From positions 1-64,000 of the forward strand of contig MPCW01000014.1 in NCBI GenBank assembly GCA_001874325.1: 64,000 nt of DNA. The letters are read 5' to 3'. Below the pieces are notes generated by a model. It made no database searches and was not told the origin of the DNA. It worked only from the letters and a program-made list of their open reading frames with translations. Position numbers and translations under genes: made by a program. Shown here piece by piece: positions 23,662 through 32,409 of the stretch; position 1 is the first letter of the stretch, and each line of letters starts with the position of its first letter. Source of the stretch: Flavobacterium sp. MedPE-SWcel. Lineage in GTDB: Bacteria; Bacteroidota; Bacteroidia; Flavobacteriales; Flavobacteriaceae.

Positions 23662-25038
23662 GTGAAGTTATCAGCTTACATAAAAGAGTTTGAATATAAT
23701 ATAAGACTTGCTTGGCCTGTAATACTTGGTATGTTAGGGCATACTATTACAGGTATTATAGATAATATAATGGTGGGTAAACTTGGTGCGGCAGAGTTAG
23801 CAGCCGCTTCATTGGGTAATAGTATGGTGTTTATAGCCATGTCTGTAGGTATCGGTTTTTCTACTGCTATTACACCTATAGTAGCGCAATATGATGCTGA
23901 GAAGAATAAAGAAGGTGTACGAACGGTTTTTCACCACGGATTATTTTTGTGTACAATACTAGGAGTCTTTCTTTTTGGTTTAGTGTGGTTTTCTAAACCG
24001 CTAATGTACCTTATGGGGCAACCAGATGAGGTTGTAGCTCTTGCGGCCCCATATATAGATTGGGTAGCCTTTTCGTTACTGCCAATGGTTATATTTCAAG
24101 GGTATAAGCAATTTTCAGATGGGCTTTCGTTTACTAAATATGCCATGTATGCAGTAATAATATCAAATGTAATTAATGTAGTGATTAATTACTTATTGAT
24201 ATATGGTATCTGGATTTTCCCTCAATTAGGTATAATAGGAGCAGCTTTAGGTACAGTAATATCTCGTGTATTTATGCTTGTGTACATACATTATATTTTA
24301 GTGAAAAATGAGAAGTTAAAAGTATATTTTACCAATTTTAGCTTAAAAGAGATTAAAAAGCCGATGTTACGTAGAATAACATCTTTAGGGGTACCATCTT
24401 CTATGCAAATGTTGTTTGAGGTAGCTTTGTTTACAGCAGCTATTTGGCTATCAGGTTTTATAGGTAAATCGAGCCAAGCAGCCAATCAGATAGCACTTAG
24501 CTTAGCTTCTATGACCTTTATGTTTGCTATGGGGTTAAGTGTTGCATCTACCATTCGAGTAGGGAACCAAAAAGGTCTTAAAGATTATAATAAACTTTTA
24601 TTAGTAGCGCGTTCTATTTTTTTACTAGCGGTATTGGTAGAAATAGTATTTGCTTTGCTGTTTGTTATTTTTCATAAGTATCTACCGCATTTTTTCTTGA
24701 ATATGAAAGATGCTACATTGTTAGCAGAAAATACAGAAGTAATAAGTATAGCAGCAGAGTTATTATTAGTAGCTGCTGTTTTTCAAATATCCGATGGTAT
24801 ACAAGTAGTAGTATTAGGAGCATTACGTGGTTTACAAGACGTTAAAGTACCTACTGTTATTACCTTTATATCTTACTGGGTTGTAGGATTCCCTATATCA
24901 TTATATTTAGGAGTATATACATCATTAGGAGCTACAGGTATATGGATTGGTTTACTGGCAGGGCTTACAGTAGCTGCTTTATTTTTGTATATTCGCTTTA
25001 ATTATTTAACGAAACGATTAATTGTAGAGGCAAAATAA
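23662..25038 (+). CDS. MATE-family multidrug efflux transporter
   Basis: The 458-aa inner-membrane protein has about twelve hydrophobic helices in two matching halves, as in MATE (NorM) transporters. Visible family features are W-P-V-I-L-G-M-L-G-H-T-I-T-G-I-I-D-N-I-M-V-G near 17-38, AELAAASLGNS, and ALRGLQDVKVPT near 385-396. It exports cationic drugs or metabolites by Na+ or H+ antiport; the substrate here is unknown. The start is GTG (23662). The gene is complete and followed 36 nt later by the small acidic protein gene. Confidence 0.93.
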   Translation: MKLSAYIKEFEYNIRLAWPVILGMLGHTITGIIDNIMVGKLGAAELAAASLGNSMVFIAMSVGIGFSTAITPIVAQYDAEKNKEGVRTVFHHGLFLCTILGVFLFGLVWFSKPLMYLMGQPDEVVALAAPYIDWVAFSLLPMVIFQGYKQFSDGLSFTKYAMYAVIISNVINVVINYLLIYGIWIFPQLGIIGAALGTVISRVFMLVYIHYILVKNEKLKVYFTNFSLKEIKKPMLRRITSLGVPSSMQMLFEVALFTAAIWLSGFIGKSSQAANQIALSLASMTFMFAMGLSVASTIRVGNQKGLKDYNKLLLVARSIFLLAVLVEIVFALLFVIFHKYLPHFFLNMKDATLLAENTEVISIAAELLLVAAVFQISDGIQVVVLGALRGLQDVKVPTVITFISYWVVGFPISLYLGVYTSLGATGIWIGLLAGLTVAALFLYIRFNYLTKRLIVEAK

Positions 25039-25074
25039 TAATATTACTTTTTGACCTTAAAATTTTAGAACATT

Positions 25075-25305
25075 ATGGAGTTACCAAAGTTTGTACTTGC
25101 AGATAATACAGATCACCCTGAAGATATATTTATTATCCATTTAGATTACCCTCGTTTTATAGTTAACCTTAAAGATGATGAGGTAGAAATTATTGAAGAG
25201 CCAGAAGATCTTGATGAAAATGAATTGAATGAAGAAATGGAAGGGCTTATAGAAGAAGCTAATGCTTTTTATGATCGTGAAATGGAACGATACGAGAAAG
25301 AGTAA
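25075..25305 (+). CDS. Small acidic protein of unknown function
   Basis: This 76-aa product is very acidic, with about 25 Asp/Glu residues concentrated after residue 35 (EVEIIEEPEDLDENELNEEME). The N-terminal half reads as beta strands (FIIHLDYPRFIVNLKDDE). No signal peptide or membrane segment is present, so it is cytoplasmic. I do not recognise a named family. It follows the MATE gene on the same strand with a 36-nt gap, and its stop is one base away from the stop of the convergent meaB gene. Confidence 0.7.
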   Translation: MELPKFVLADNTDHPEDIFIIHLDYPRFIVNLKDDEVEIIEEPEDLDENELNEEMEGLIEEANAFYDREMERYEKE

Positions 25306-25306
25306 T

Positions 25307-26395
25307 TTATTTATTAAAATACTTTTCTAATAAAAACTGAGCGGCTGCAAACGGTGAAATTTCATGGTTTTGTACCGCTTTTTTATTTTGTTCAAGTAAA
25401 GGTGTAATATCTTCGCGAGAGTAAAAATTATTTTTTAGCTGTTCATTAATAGTTTCGGTAAGCCAGTAACTATTTTGTTCAGCGCGCTTAGCATCAAAAT
25501 AATCATTGTTTTTAGCTAGCTCAAAGTATTCACTAACAACAGTCCATACATCGGCTATACCACTGTGAGTAATAGCACTACATGTAGTAACTTTAGGTTG
25601 CCATCCTGAACCCTTAGCAGGGAATAGGTGTAATGCTCTATTAAATTCAGTTTTTGCTAATCGTGCTCTTTTAACGTTATCGCCATCGGCTTTATTAATA
25701 ACTATTAAATCGGCCATTTCCATAATACCACGTTTAATACCTTGTAACTCATCACCAGCACCAGCAATTTTTAGTAATAAGAAAAAATCAACCATACTAT
25801 GTACGGCTGTTTCGCTTTGTCCTACGCCTACAGTTTCTATTATTATAGTGTCAAAACCACATGCCTCGCAAAGTATTATAGCTTCGCGTGTTTTGCGGGC
25901 TACACCTCCTAGAGTATCACCAGAAGCTGAAGGCCGTATATAAGCATTTTCGTCTTTTACTAACTCCTCCATACGGGTTTTGTCACCCAGTATACTACCA
26001 TGCGACATAGAGCTACTAGGGTCTACCGCCAATACGGCTACTTTATGACCTTTACTTGTTAGGTATTTACCAAAAGCTTCTATAAAAGTACTTTTTCCTA
26101 CACCCGGTACACCAGTAATACCTATACGTACTGATTTATTAGCATGTGGTAAGCATTGATTAATTACAGTTGTAGCTTTTTCAAGATGTAAAGGGTTAGT
26201 ACTCTCTACTAGTGTTATAGCACGGCTTAAAGCTGTTTTGTTACCGTTTAGAATACCTTTTACTAATTCATCTGCTGTAGGTTGCTTTCTTCGTAGTCGT
26301 GTAATGTTTTCAATAGAAGTTTTGCTAATGATTTCTGGTTGAGTTATTCCAGATTTTTCATTTAGTGCACTTGTATGAGGTTTTCGCTTTTCCAC
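25307..26395 (-). CDS. meaB: Methylmalonyl-CoA mutase-associated GTPase MeaB
   Basis: MeaB is a G3E-type P-loop GTPase that protects and reloads the adenosylcobalamin-dependent methylmalonyl-CoA mutase. The 362-aa protein has Walker A GVPGVGKST near 98-106, then VLAVDPSSSMSHGSILGDKTRM, IIETVGVGQSE (switch / Walker B region) and the guanine-specificity motif NKAD. It starts with GTG at 26395. A short N-terminal extension of about 30 residues precedes the core. The mutase genes are not in the window, but a cobalamin adenosyltransferase lies at 36255-36827, which fits a propionate / methylmalonyl-CoA pathway. Confidence 0.93.
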   Translation of the reverse strand: MEKRKPHTSALNEKSGITQPEIISKTSIENITRLRRKQPTADELVKGILNGNKTALSRAITLVESTNPLHLEKATTVINQCLPHANKSVRIGITGVPGVGKSTFIEAFGKYLTSKGHKVAVLAVDPSSSMSHGSILGDKTRMEELVKDENAYIRPSASGDTLGGVARKTREAIILCEACGFDTIIIETVGVGQSETAVHSMVDFFLLLKIAGAGDELQGIKRGIMEMADLIVINKADGDNVKRARLAKTEFNRALHLFPAKGSGWQPKVTTCSAITHSGIADVWTVVSEYFELAKNNDYFDAKRAEQNSYWLTETINEQLKNNFYSREDITPLLEQNKKAVQNHEISPFAAAQFLLEKYFNK

Positions 26396-26448
26396 GGTAT
26401 TGTATTATATAGAAGTAAAAGTAAGTATTTTGTTTGGTAGAATTATAG

Positions 26449-26856
26449 TTAAAACTCTTCGGTGAATTCTAATAATGAAATTTCACATAGCTTTTGGCTA
26501 ATATTCGAATTGATGTTCGAGTAAAGTTTATCAAGATTTTTATTAATATTTTTACCAACAGGGCAATCAGGATTAGGGTCATTTTTGCAATAACCTAGTG
26601 TAACCGATTCGAAAGTTATTTTAAAGATGTCATCTAGTGTTATAGCATCGGTTGCTTTACAAAGACGACTACCACCATACTTACCTTCTCGACTCTCGAC
26701 AATATTGTGCTTTTTTAAATTAGCAATCTCTTTTCTTACCAGTACTGGATTAATGTTCATACTCGATGCTAAAAACTCCGATGAAAGATATTCTTCGGGG
26801 AATTTAGTAAGGAGTGTAAGGATATGTAGCGTAATGGCAAATTTACCTGAAATCAT
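26449..26856 (-). CDS. Rrf2-family transcriptional regulator
   Basis: The 135-aa product is an Rrf2-type winged-helix regulator: FAITLHILTLL, then LSSEFLASSMNINPVLVRKEIANLKKHNIVESREGKYGGSRL, which covers the DNA-binding helices and wing. Two cysteines at C90-KNDPNPD-C98 and another near 66 (SRLC) are visible. The spacing differs from the three-cysteine cluster of IscR, so an iron-sulfur site is uncertain; the YwnA / CymR-like branch is more likely. It is divergent from the AEC transporter gene (26979), which is the obvious candidate target. Confidence 0.88.
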   Translation of the reverse strand: MISGKFAITLHILTLLTKFPEEYLSSEFLASSMNINPVLVRKEIANLKKHNIVESREGKYGGSRLCKATDAITLDDIFKITFESVTLGYCKNDPNPDCPVGKNINKNLDKLYSNINSNISQKLCEISLLEFTEEF

Positions 26857-26877
26857 CTTTTTTAGTAACTGTTATTA

Positions 26878-26885
26878 CAAAAGTA
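26878..26885 (-). promoter_or_regulatory. -7 box of the Rrf2 gene
   Basis: Reads TACTTTTG on the minus strand, an exact TAnnTTTG, 21 nt upstream of the ATG at 26856. No clear -33 TTG was found. Confidence 0.5.
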
Positions 26886-26947
26886 AGGGTTTTATTAAAC
26901 CACTCTATATTTGGTAGCTTTTTTCTGTATAGTTTTATTCAAAACAG

Positions 26948-26955
26948 TAAATTTG
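26948..26955 (+). promoter_or_regulatory. -7 box of the AEC transporter gene
   Basis: TAAATTTG is an exact TAnnTTTG match 23 nt before the TTG start codon at 26979. It is 62 bp from the divergent Rrf2 -7 box, so one operator could control both genes. Confidence 0.45.
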
Positions 26956-26978
26956 AACATAATTTGTAATCAAAGCAA

Positions 26979-27887
26979 TTGGATAGTATTATTCTCATAT
27001 TTGTTTGTATGCTCGCAGGAGTTGGGCTTCAAAAAGTAAAAGCATTTCCGCCTAATGCTTACGTGGCACTTAACCAATTTGTAATACATATATCATTACC
27101 CGCACTAGCATTATACTATATACCTAAAATAGCTGTGGGTATAAAGCTACTATACCCTTTGGGTATTGCTTGGATAGGATTTTTATTAGCATTTATCTTT
27201 TTTGTTGTATTAGCAAAAATATTCGGTTGGTCGCGTAAACTTACTGGTTGCCTTATTCTTACGGCAGGTTTGGGTAATACCTCATTTGTTGGTTTTCCTG
27301 TAATAGAGGCTCTTTATGGAAAAGAAGGGCTAGAAACAGCTATTATAGTAGATCAGCCAGGATCATTTGTAGTAATGGCTACATTAGGAATAATAGTAGC
27401 AGCATCATACTCTAGGTCGGCAACAGGTACTGCCGCGATGGTAAAAAAGATATTACTTTTCCCTCCCTTCATAGCCTTTTTTATTGGGATGACTATGAAT
27501 TTATTAAAGTATGACTTTATTAACGATGTACAATCAGTATTATCACGATTAGGTAGTACCGTAACACCTGTAGCACTTATAGCTGTAGGGATGCAACTTA
27601 AAATAGATAGAAAAAGTAAACATTGGGGTTTTCTTGGGTTAGGTTTATTTTTTAAGTTAATGATTACACCTGCATTCTTTTATATACTTTATAAACTGAT
27701 ATTAAAAGGAGAAGGTATAGAAACAGATGTTTCTGTAATGGAAGCCGCTATGGCACCTATGATAACAGCAACTATATTAGCTTCATCTCATGGTTTAAAG
27801 CCACGCCTTTCAGGAATGATGATAGGGGTAGGGATTCCGTTATCGTTTATTACTCTCGCATTTTGGTATTGGATATTAAGCTTATAG
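26979..27887 (+). CDS. AEC (auxin efflux carrier) family transporter
   Basis: This 302-aa integral membrane protein has about ten hydrophobic helices. Family features are the early L-A-G-V-G-L-Q-K-V-K-A-F-P-P-N-A-Y-V-A-L-N-Q-F-V-I-H-I-S-L-P-A-L-A, a central G-N-T-S-F-V-G-F-P-V-I-E-A, and P-V-A-L-I-A-V-G-M-Q-L near the start of the second half. AEC proteins move organic acids or similar anions. The start is the rare TTG at 26979; it is well placed relative to the promoter. It is divergent from the Rrf2 regulator. The substrate is unknown. Confidence 0.9.
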   Translation: MDSIILIFVCMLAGVGLQKVKAFPPNAYVALNQFVIHISLPALALYYIPKIAVGIKLLYPLGIAWIGFLLAFIFFVVLAKIFGWSRKLTGCLILTAGLGNTSFVGFPVIEALYGKEGLETAIIVDQPGSFVVMATLGIIVAASYSRSATGTAAMVKKILLFPPFIAFFIGMTMNLLKYDFINDVQSVLSRLGSTVTPVALIAVGMQLKIDRKSKHWGFLGLGLFFKLMITPAFFYILYKLILKGEGIETDVSVMEAAMAPMITATILASSHGLKPRLSGMMIGVGIPLSFITLAFWYWILSL

Positions 27888-28095
27888 TTAAAAGTTAAAT
27901 AAAATTTAGTTATCAAATTATTACCAAATTAAAATATTTTGTAGAATATTCTTATAAAAACTTCTATTTGCTGCTTGATTATTAATAATAATATTTGTTG
28001 TTAAGAATTTAATAATTAAGTAATGTCTACTGTTATTTTGATTATTGTTAGTAGCATTTTTATTAATTTTATAATCTAAATCAATTTTTAAAATC
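27888..28095. other. AT-rich intergenic stretch
   Basis: This 208-bp region, together with the small reading frame that follows it, forms the longest stretch in the window without a recognised gene. It is very AT-rich. It contains a loose inverted repeat around 28022-28058 (AATG-CTACT paired with AGTAG-CATT, then T-rich) that could be a weak terminator or leader hairpin. No clear promoter, RNA gene or operator was recognised. Confidence 0.5.
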
Positions 28096-28245
28096 ATGAC
28101 TACAAAGTACCCCTTGTTAGTCTCGTTAAATATCGAGACATGGTTTAAACAAAACAATATTACCTTTTTGAGTTTTTTGAATGATAGTAAGTTTGTCAAT
28201 AGCGCAATATCAGATAGTATTAACCATCAATATATAGTGCAATAA
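28096..28245 (+). CDS. Possible 49-aa peptide, coupled to the DoxX gene
   Basis: An ATG-initiated frame of 49 codons, starting MTTKYPLLVSLNIETWFK, ends in TAATG, so its stop overlaps the ATG of the DoxX gene at 28245. It has a mixed composition with no signal peptide. The stop-start overlap is typical of coupled genes, but the frame is short and lies in AT-rich DNA where such frames arise by chance. An antisense frame over the same region seems less likely. I do not recognise the peptide. Confidence 0.3.
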   Translation: MTTKYPLLVSLNIETWFKQNNITFLSFLNDSKFVNSAISDSINHQYIVQ

Positions 28246-28676
28246 TGATGAAGTTTTTTACTACATCATACAATCAAAATTTGTATGATATTACGTTATT
28301 ATTGTTGCGTATTACAGTTGGATGTTTTATGATAGCCCATGGGTTACAGAAGTTAGATGTGCTTATGGAGGGAGGAATTATAGAATTTCCAGACCCTATG
28401 GGAGTAGGAGCACAAGCTTCGTTAGGTTTAGCTGTTTTTGCAGAACTGATTTGTTCTTTTCTTATTCTTATAGGTTTAGCAACACGCTTGGCTACTATAC
28501 CACTTATAATAACAATGATTGTTGCGGTATTTGTAATACATGGTAACGATACTTTCAATCATAAAGAATTACCCTCGCTTTATCTTGCTGTATATGTATT
28601 ATTGCTTATATTAGGTAGTGGTAAGTTTTCTATAGATAGTCTTATCGCAGGAAAGAACAGAAGGACTAATTATTGA
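28245..28676 (+). CDS. DoxX-family membrane protein
   Basis: This 143-aa protein has four hydrophobic helices and the DoxX pattern: L-L-L-L-R-I-T-V-G-C-F-M-I-A-H-G-L-Q-K-L in helix 1, then A-S-L-G-L-A-V-F-A-E-L-I-C-S-F-L-I-L-I-G-L-A-T-R in helices 2-3 and L-Y-L-A-V-Y-V-L-L-L-I-L-G-S-G-K-F-S-I-D near the end. DoxX proteins are small inner-membrane proteins of poorly defined role, some linked to thiosulfate or redox stress. The first ATG overlaps the stop of an upstream 49-codon frame; a second ATG follows immediately. Confidence 0.88.
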   Translation: MMKFFTTSYNQNLYDITLLLLRITVGCFMIAHGLQKLDVLMEGGIIEFPDPMGVGAQASLGLAVFAELICSFLILIGLATRLATIPLIITMIVAVFVIHGNDTFNHKELPSLYLAVYVLLLILGSGKFSIDSLIAGKNRRTNY

Positions 28677-28691
28677 TATAACTTATTTGAA

Positions 28692-30104
28692 TTATATTTT
28701 TAGAATTTTTAGTAAGCTTACATTTTTGCTATTATATATTTTTATAATATAAGTTCCAGCTTGAAGATCTGATACATTAATTTGTATATAATCGCTATCA
28801 GAGTACTGAAATACTTTTACTAGTTGTCCTAGTGAGTTGTATATTTCTAATTTTGTATTTTCACTTAGCGATGTGTTTTCAATATTTAAGATTGAAGAAA
28901 CGGGGTTTGGATAAAGTTTATATTCTATTTTATCATAGTCGTTTATACTTGCAGCAGGAGCTATAACATCACAATTTTCGCCAGTATATACAATTACATT
29001 CTCATTCATATTATAATCAGTAAAAACTAAATTATTTTGTTCTCCAAGATCTAAGCAGATACTTGTAAGTTCAGGTAAGTTTTCAAAGTTAAAAGCATAA
29101 TATAACAAATCAGGATCACTATAAGATACTATGTTATTGTTTATATTTATAAATGTAAGGTATGGGTTGTTAGAGGCATTTAATATAGAAACAGATGTAT
29201 TACTGCAATCAACCGCGGTGATTAAAGTATTTACTATAAATAAGTACTCTAGGGAAGTATTATTTTGTAAGTCAATTTGTTCAAGTGGGTTAGAGTTTAT
29301 TTCTAAAGTAGTTAATTGAGGAATTACATTTACACTTATTTGAGATAATAAGTTTGAGGATAAATTAAGATAATTGAGACTGGATAACCCAGTCAGGTCT
29401 ATTGTTTCGATTTTATTTCCAGATGCTGAAATATATGTAAGTGCAGGGTTATTGTTAAATAAAAGTTGATTTATATCATTACCAGAACATGATATAGATT
29501 CAAGTTCTTGTAATATTGATAAATCAAGAGTCGTAATATTATTGAAATCGATGTAGATCTCTTTTAGATGAATAGAATTGTTTAATGCTATAGAGCTAAT
29601 ATTATTGCTTCTGAAAAAAAGTGTTTCTAAACTTTCTAATCCTTCTGTATTTAATTCACTAATCTCATTGTCGTGAAATTTTAAAGTTGTAAGCTGATTG
29701 AGACCATTTACAGTTAAGCCTGTAAGATTATTGCCAGAACAATTTAACTCGATGAGGTTAGGAAAGATTGTAGCATCAAAAGTACCACTAATCTGGTTAC
29801 CTACAAATAATAAACGTTTAAGGTTAGTGAAGTATTCGATGCCCTCAAATGAATAAATATCCCCATTAGTATTAGCAGGAGAAGTAGAAAGTTTTAATCC
29901 TGTGACGGCAAGGGCTTCATTCACTTCAATTTCACCATTATTATTAGTATCTATGTTATTGTTATAAATATTACCTTCAGTACTCAAGGAGGTATTATAA
30001 CCACTTAAAAGCTTTGCTTTAAAGTTAAGGTCAGGGATTTCGATAGTTTGAGAAAAACAGGAAATATAAAGTACGGTAAAACTGAATAAGTAAATTCTTT
30101 TCAT
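28692..30104 (-). CDS. Secreted leucine-rich-repeat protein with T9SS sorting domain
   Basis: The 470-aa product has a signal peptide (about 1-18). A leucine-rich-repeat domain of short units (about 20-22 residues, pattern L-x-x-L-x-x-L-x-L-x-x-N) covers residues 60-340. The C-terminal 75 residues are a type IX secretion sorting domain: Y-P-N-P-V near 397, N-S-L-G-Q-L-V-K-V, and the terminal A-G-T-Y-I-I-K-I. It is therefore exported through the T9SS to the cell surface or medium. The LRR part suggests binding to a protein or glycan. No partner is adjacent. Confidence 0.9.
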   Translation of the reverse strand: MKRIYLFSFTVLYISCFSQTIEIPDLNFKAKLLSGYNTSLSTEGNIYNNNIDTNNNGEIEVNEALAVTGLKLSTSPANTNGDIYSFEGIEYFTNLKRLLFVGNQISGTFDATIFPNLIELNCSGNNLTGLTVNGLNQLTTLKFHDNEISELNTEGLESLETLFFRSNNISSIALNNSIHLKEIYIDFNNITTLDLSILQELESISCSGNDINQLLFNNNPALTYISASGNKIETIDLTGLSSLNYLNLSSNLLSQISVNVIPQLTTLEINSNPLEQIDLQNNTSLEYLFIVNTLITAVDCSNTSVSILNASNNPYLTFININNNIVSYSDPDLLYYAFNFENLPELTSICLDLGEQNNLVFTDYNMNENVIVYTGENCDVIAPAASINDYDKIEYKLYPNPVSSILNIENTSLSENTKLEIYNSLGQLVKVFQYSDSDYIQINVSDLQAGTYIIKIYNSKNVSLLKILKI

Positions 30105-30215
30105 TAGTTAGATTGGTTTATAATTGCAATTTAGTAATAAATAATACAATTTGTGTTAAGTACATATTGACATTTTTATTCAGAGTAATAGTATGTTTAC
30201 AAGTTTATAAATTAT

Positions 30216-30223
30216 TAGTTTTG
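30216..30223 (+). promoter_or_regulatory. -7 box of the FAD-linked oxidase gene
   Basis: TAGTTTTG matches TAnnTTTG, 16 nt upstream of the ATG at 30240. The -33 region is only a partial match. Confidence 0.45.
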
Positions 30224-30239
30224 TGTATATATATTATTT

Positions 30240-31643
30240 ATGGTTAACTTATCCGATATACTTGTACAAAAAATAGAGTCAATAGTAAGTTGTCAATATG
30301 TTTTTTTAGATGAAGCTACTCGTAATGATTACGGGCATGATGAAACGGAAGATTATAGTTTTCCTCCATCTGTAGTTGTAAAACCTGCTAATGCAGAGGA
30401 GATTGCTGAGATAATGAAACTAGCAAATACTCACACTATTCCTGTTGTACCCATAGGTGGTCGCACGGGACTTAGTGGAGGAGCATTGAGTATTCATGCA
30501 GGTATTGGTCTTTCTACCGAGCGATTGAATAGTATAGTGATAGATGAGAAGAATTTACAAGGAATCGTAGGTCCTGCTGTAATTACTCAAGAGTTTCAGG
30601 AAGCAGCTTTAGAAAAAGGACTTTTCTATCCGCCAGACCCTAGTAGTAGAGGAAGTTGTACTATCGGTGGAAATGTTGCTGAAAATGCGGGAGGAGCAAG
30701 AGCTGTAAAATATGGGGTAACTAAAGATTATGTATTAAACCTTGAAGTAGTTTTACCTACTGGTGAAATTATAGATACTGGAGCTAATACACTTAAAAAC
30801 TCAACAGGATATAACCTCACGCAACTTATGGTAGGGAATGAGGGGACTTTAGGTATAATTACTAAAATTATAATGAAGCTCTTGCCTAAAAACACTCATA
30901 ATGTATTAATGCTCGTACCATTTTTTAAATCAGAACAAGCGTGTGAGGCAGTTGCTGCTATTTTTAGGGCAGGTATAGTACCCAGTGCTTTAGAGTTTAT
31001 GGAGCGTGATGCTATAGACTGGGGAATGAAGTTTTTAGGTGAAGTAAATTTAAATATTAAAGATGAAGTACAGGCTCATTTATTAGTTGAGGTAGACGGA
31101 AATTATCCAGATATGTTGTTTGCTGAAGCAGAAAAAATAATGAGTGTAGTAGAACAGTTTGATATCGATGAAGTATTGTTTGCTGATACTGAAGACCAGA
31201 AAAACGCTTTATGGAGATTGCGTAGAGTAGTAGGGGAGGCAGTAAAATCTAATTCTATATATAAAGAAGAAGATACTGTAGTGCCGCGTTATGAGCTTCC
31301 TACGTTACTAAAGGGTGTAAAAGAAATAGGTGATAAGTATGGGTTTAAATCAGTTTGTTATGGTCATGCAGGAGATGGTAATCTTCATGTGAATATCATA
31401 AAAGGAGATATGAGCGATGAAAACTGGAAGAGTGAGGTGCCTAAAGGAATAAGAGAGATATTTGAATTGACAGTATCGTTAAAAGGTACGCTTTCGGGAG
31501 AGCATGGTATAGGTTATGTTCAAAAAAACTATATGGATATTGCTTTTAGCAAAAAGCATTTATTACTAATGAAAGGTATTAAAGAGATATTTGATCCTAA
31601 CAATATTCTTAACCCAGGGAAGATTTTACCTGATACTTTATGA
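30240..31643 (+). CDS. FAD-linked oxidase, GlcD / lactate-dehydrogenase type
   Basis: The 467-aa product has the two domains of the VAO flavoprotein superfamily. FAD binding is marked by P-I-G-G-R-T-G-L-S-G-G-A-L near 75-87 and P-D-P-S-S-R-G-S-C-T-I-G-G-N-V-A-E-N-A-G-G near 132-152. The cap carries V-C-Y-G-H-A-G-D-G-N-L-H-V-N-I near 378-392, with the conserved histidines of D-lactate and glycolate dehydrogenases. The C-terminus has LSGEHGIGYVQ and D-P-N-N-I-L-N-P-G-K-I. It oxidises an alpha-hydroxy acid, probably D-lactate or glycolate. It stands alone, ending at a strong bidirectional terminator. Confidence 0.9.
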   Translation: MVNLSDILVQKIESIVSCQYVFLDEATRNDYGHDETEDYSFPPSVVVKPANAEEIAEIMKLANTHTIPVVPIGGRTGLSGGALSIHAGIGLSTERLNSIVIDEKNLQGIVGPAVITQEFQEAALEKGLFYPPDPSSRGSCTIGGNVAENAGGARAVKYGVTKDYVLNLEVVLPTGEIIDTGANTLKNSTGYNLTQLMVGNEGTLGIITKIIMKLLPKNTHNVLMLVPFFKSEQACEAVAAIFRAGIVPSALEFMERDAIDWGMKFLGEVNLNIKDEVQAHLLVEVDGNYPDMLFAEAEKIMSVVEQFDIDEVLFADTEDQKNALWRLRRVVGEAVKSNSIYKEEDTVVPRYELPTLLKGVKEIGDKYGFKSVCYGHAGDGNLHVNIIKGDMSDENWKSEVPKGIREIFELTVSLKGTLSGEHGIGYVQKNYMDIAFSKKHLLLMKGIKEIFDPNNILNPGKILPDTL

Positions 31644-31661
31644 TAGTGTTTTTATGTTATT

Positions 31662-31708
31662 ATATACAAAATCGGCTTATAGAAACTCTATAAGCCGATT
31701 TTGTATAT
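31662..31708. terminator. Bidirectional intrinsic terminator
   Basis: A perfect 22-bp stem (31662-31683 with 31687-31708) surrounds a three-base loop, with core AATCGGCTTATAGA. It lies between convergent genes ending at 31643 (+) and 31724 (-), so it can serve both. Confidence 0.9.
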
Positions 31709-31723
31709 TGAGTAGTCTTGTGC

Positions 31724-32296
31724 TTATAGTCCAAGCTTAGTTCTTACACTCTCATTTAAAAGCATTTTAACATAGGGACTGTTTTTATCATTATTAATAT
31801 AAGTCCATTTATTATTAGAAAGCTTATTAGCAATTGCGATTACTTGTGCTCTTTTGTGTACCGTAATACTATTTTTTTCAGGATCAAAAATAACCTTATC
31901 AGTTTCTAATCTTTTTTTCATAAGATTTACTACCATTTCACTTTGATCTTTAGGTATAGCTTCTTTAAATGTCATTTCCATAGCTAAATCATGATCTATA
32001 ATACAGTAATAACCATCTTCAACTTTTGTAATTGCACCGTATTTAAAGTTAGGGGCTTCATCTAACATTTTTATGGTCGTTTGCTCATTATCTACCATGC
32101 TTTCAAATGCTTGTAACATTTTTTCTTTTGGTATTAATGTGAAAATTTTTGGATAAGTAATGTCTAGTAGTTTATCATACTCAGCATTTACAGTATAGTT
32201 GTACATTTTTGTAGCACCTTCTTCTAACGATTTTTTATCTTGTGCTAAAGTTATTGTGCTGATAAAAAGTAATAAGGCTATAAATATTTTTTTCAT
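31724..32296 (-). CDS. Exported protein of unknown function
   Basis: This 190-aa product begins with a clear signal peptide (MKKIFIALLLFISTITLAQ, cleavage after about 19). The mature part is mixed alpha/beta with no membrane segment. It shows a YCIIDHDLAMEM block in the middle and ends with KMLLNESVRTKLGL. I do not recognise a named family. Similar unknown exported proteins occur in flavobacteria. It has its own -7 box and ends at the terminator shared with the FAD-linked oxidase, so it is a single-gene unit. Confidence 0.75.
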   Translation of the reverse strand: MKKIFIALLLFISTITLAQDKKSLEEGATKMYNYTVNAEYDKLLDITYPKIFTLIPKEKMLQAFESMVDNEQTTIKMLDEAPNFKYGAITKVEDGYYCIIDHDLAMEMTFKEAIPKDQSEMVVNLMKKRLETDKVIFDPEKNSITVHKRAQVIAIANKLSNNKWTYINNDKNSPYVKMLLNESVRTKLGL

Positions 32297-32313
32297 TGTA
32301 GATGGATTTTTAT

Positions 32314-32321
32314 CAAATATA
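32314..32321 (-). promoter_or_regulatory. -7 box of the exported-protein gene
   Basis: Reads TATATTTG on the minus strand, 17 nt upstream of the ATG at 32296; an exact TAnnTTTG. No -33 TTG is evident. Confidence 0.45.
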
Positions 32322-32352
32322 ATAGAAATGAATTAGTGTATCTATTTAAAAT

Positions 32353-32389
32353 AAAAAATCTCCTGTAAATTAATACAGAAGATTTTTTT
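32353..32389 (-). terminator. Intrinsic terminator after secA
   Basis: Stem AAAAAATCTCCTGTA (32353-32367) pairs with TACAGAAGATTTTTTT (32374-32389), with one mismatch in the middle and A/T runs on the outside. It follows the secA stop on the minus strand. Confidence 0.8.
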
Positions 32390-32409
32390 ATGGTTGATGT
32401 ATAAACAAA

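Noticed and set aside
27921..28199. A 92-codon minus-strand frame in the gap between the AEC and DoxX genes
   Set aside because: Its product is Asn/Ile/Lys-rich with no recognisable pattern, as expected by chance from AT-rich DNA.
29000..30000. Repetitive Leu/Asn-rich coding sequence as a possible DNA repeat
   Set aside because: The repetition is at the protein level (leucine-rich repeats) and the DNA copies are too diverged to count as a nucleotide repeat.
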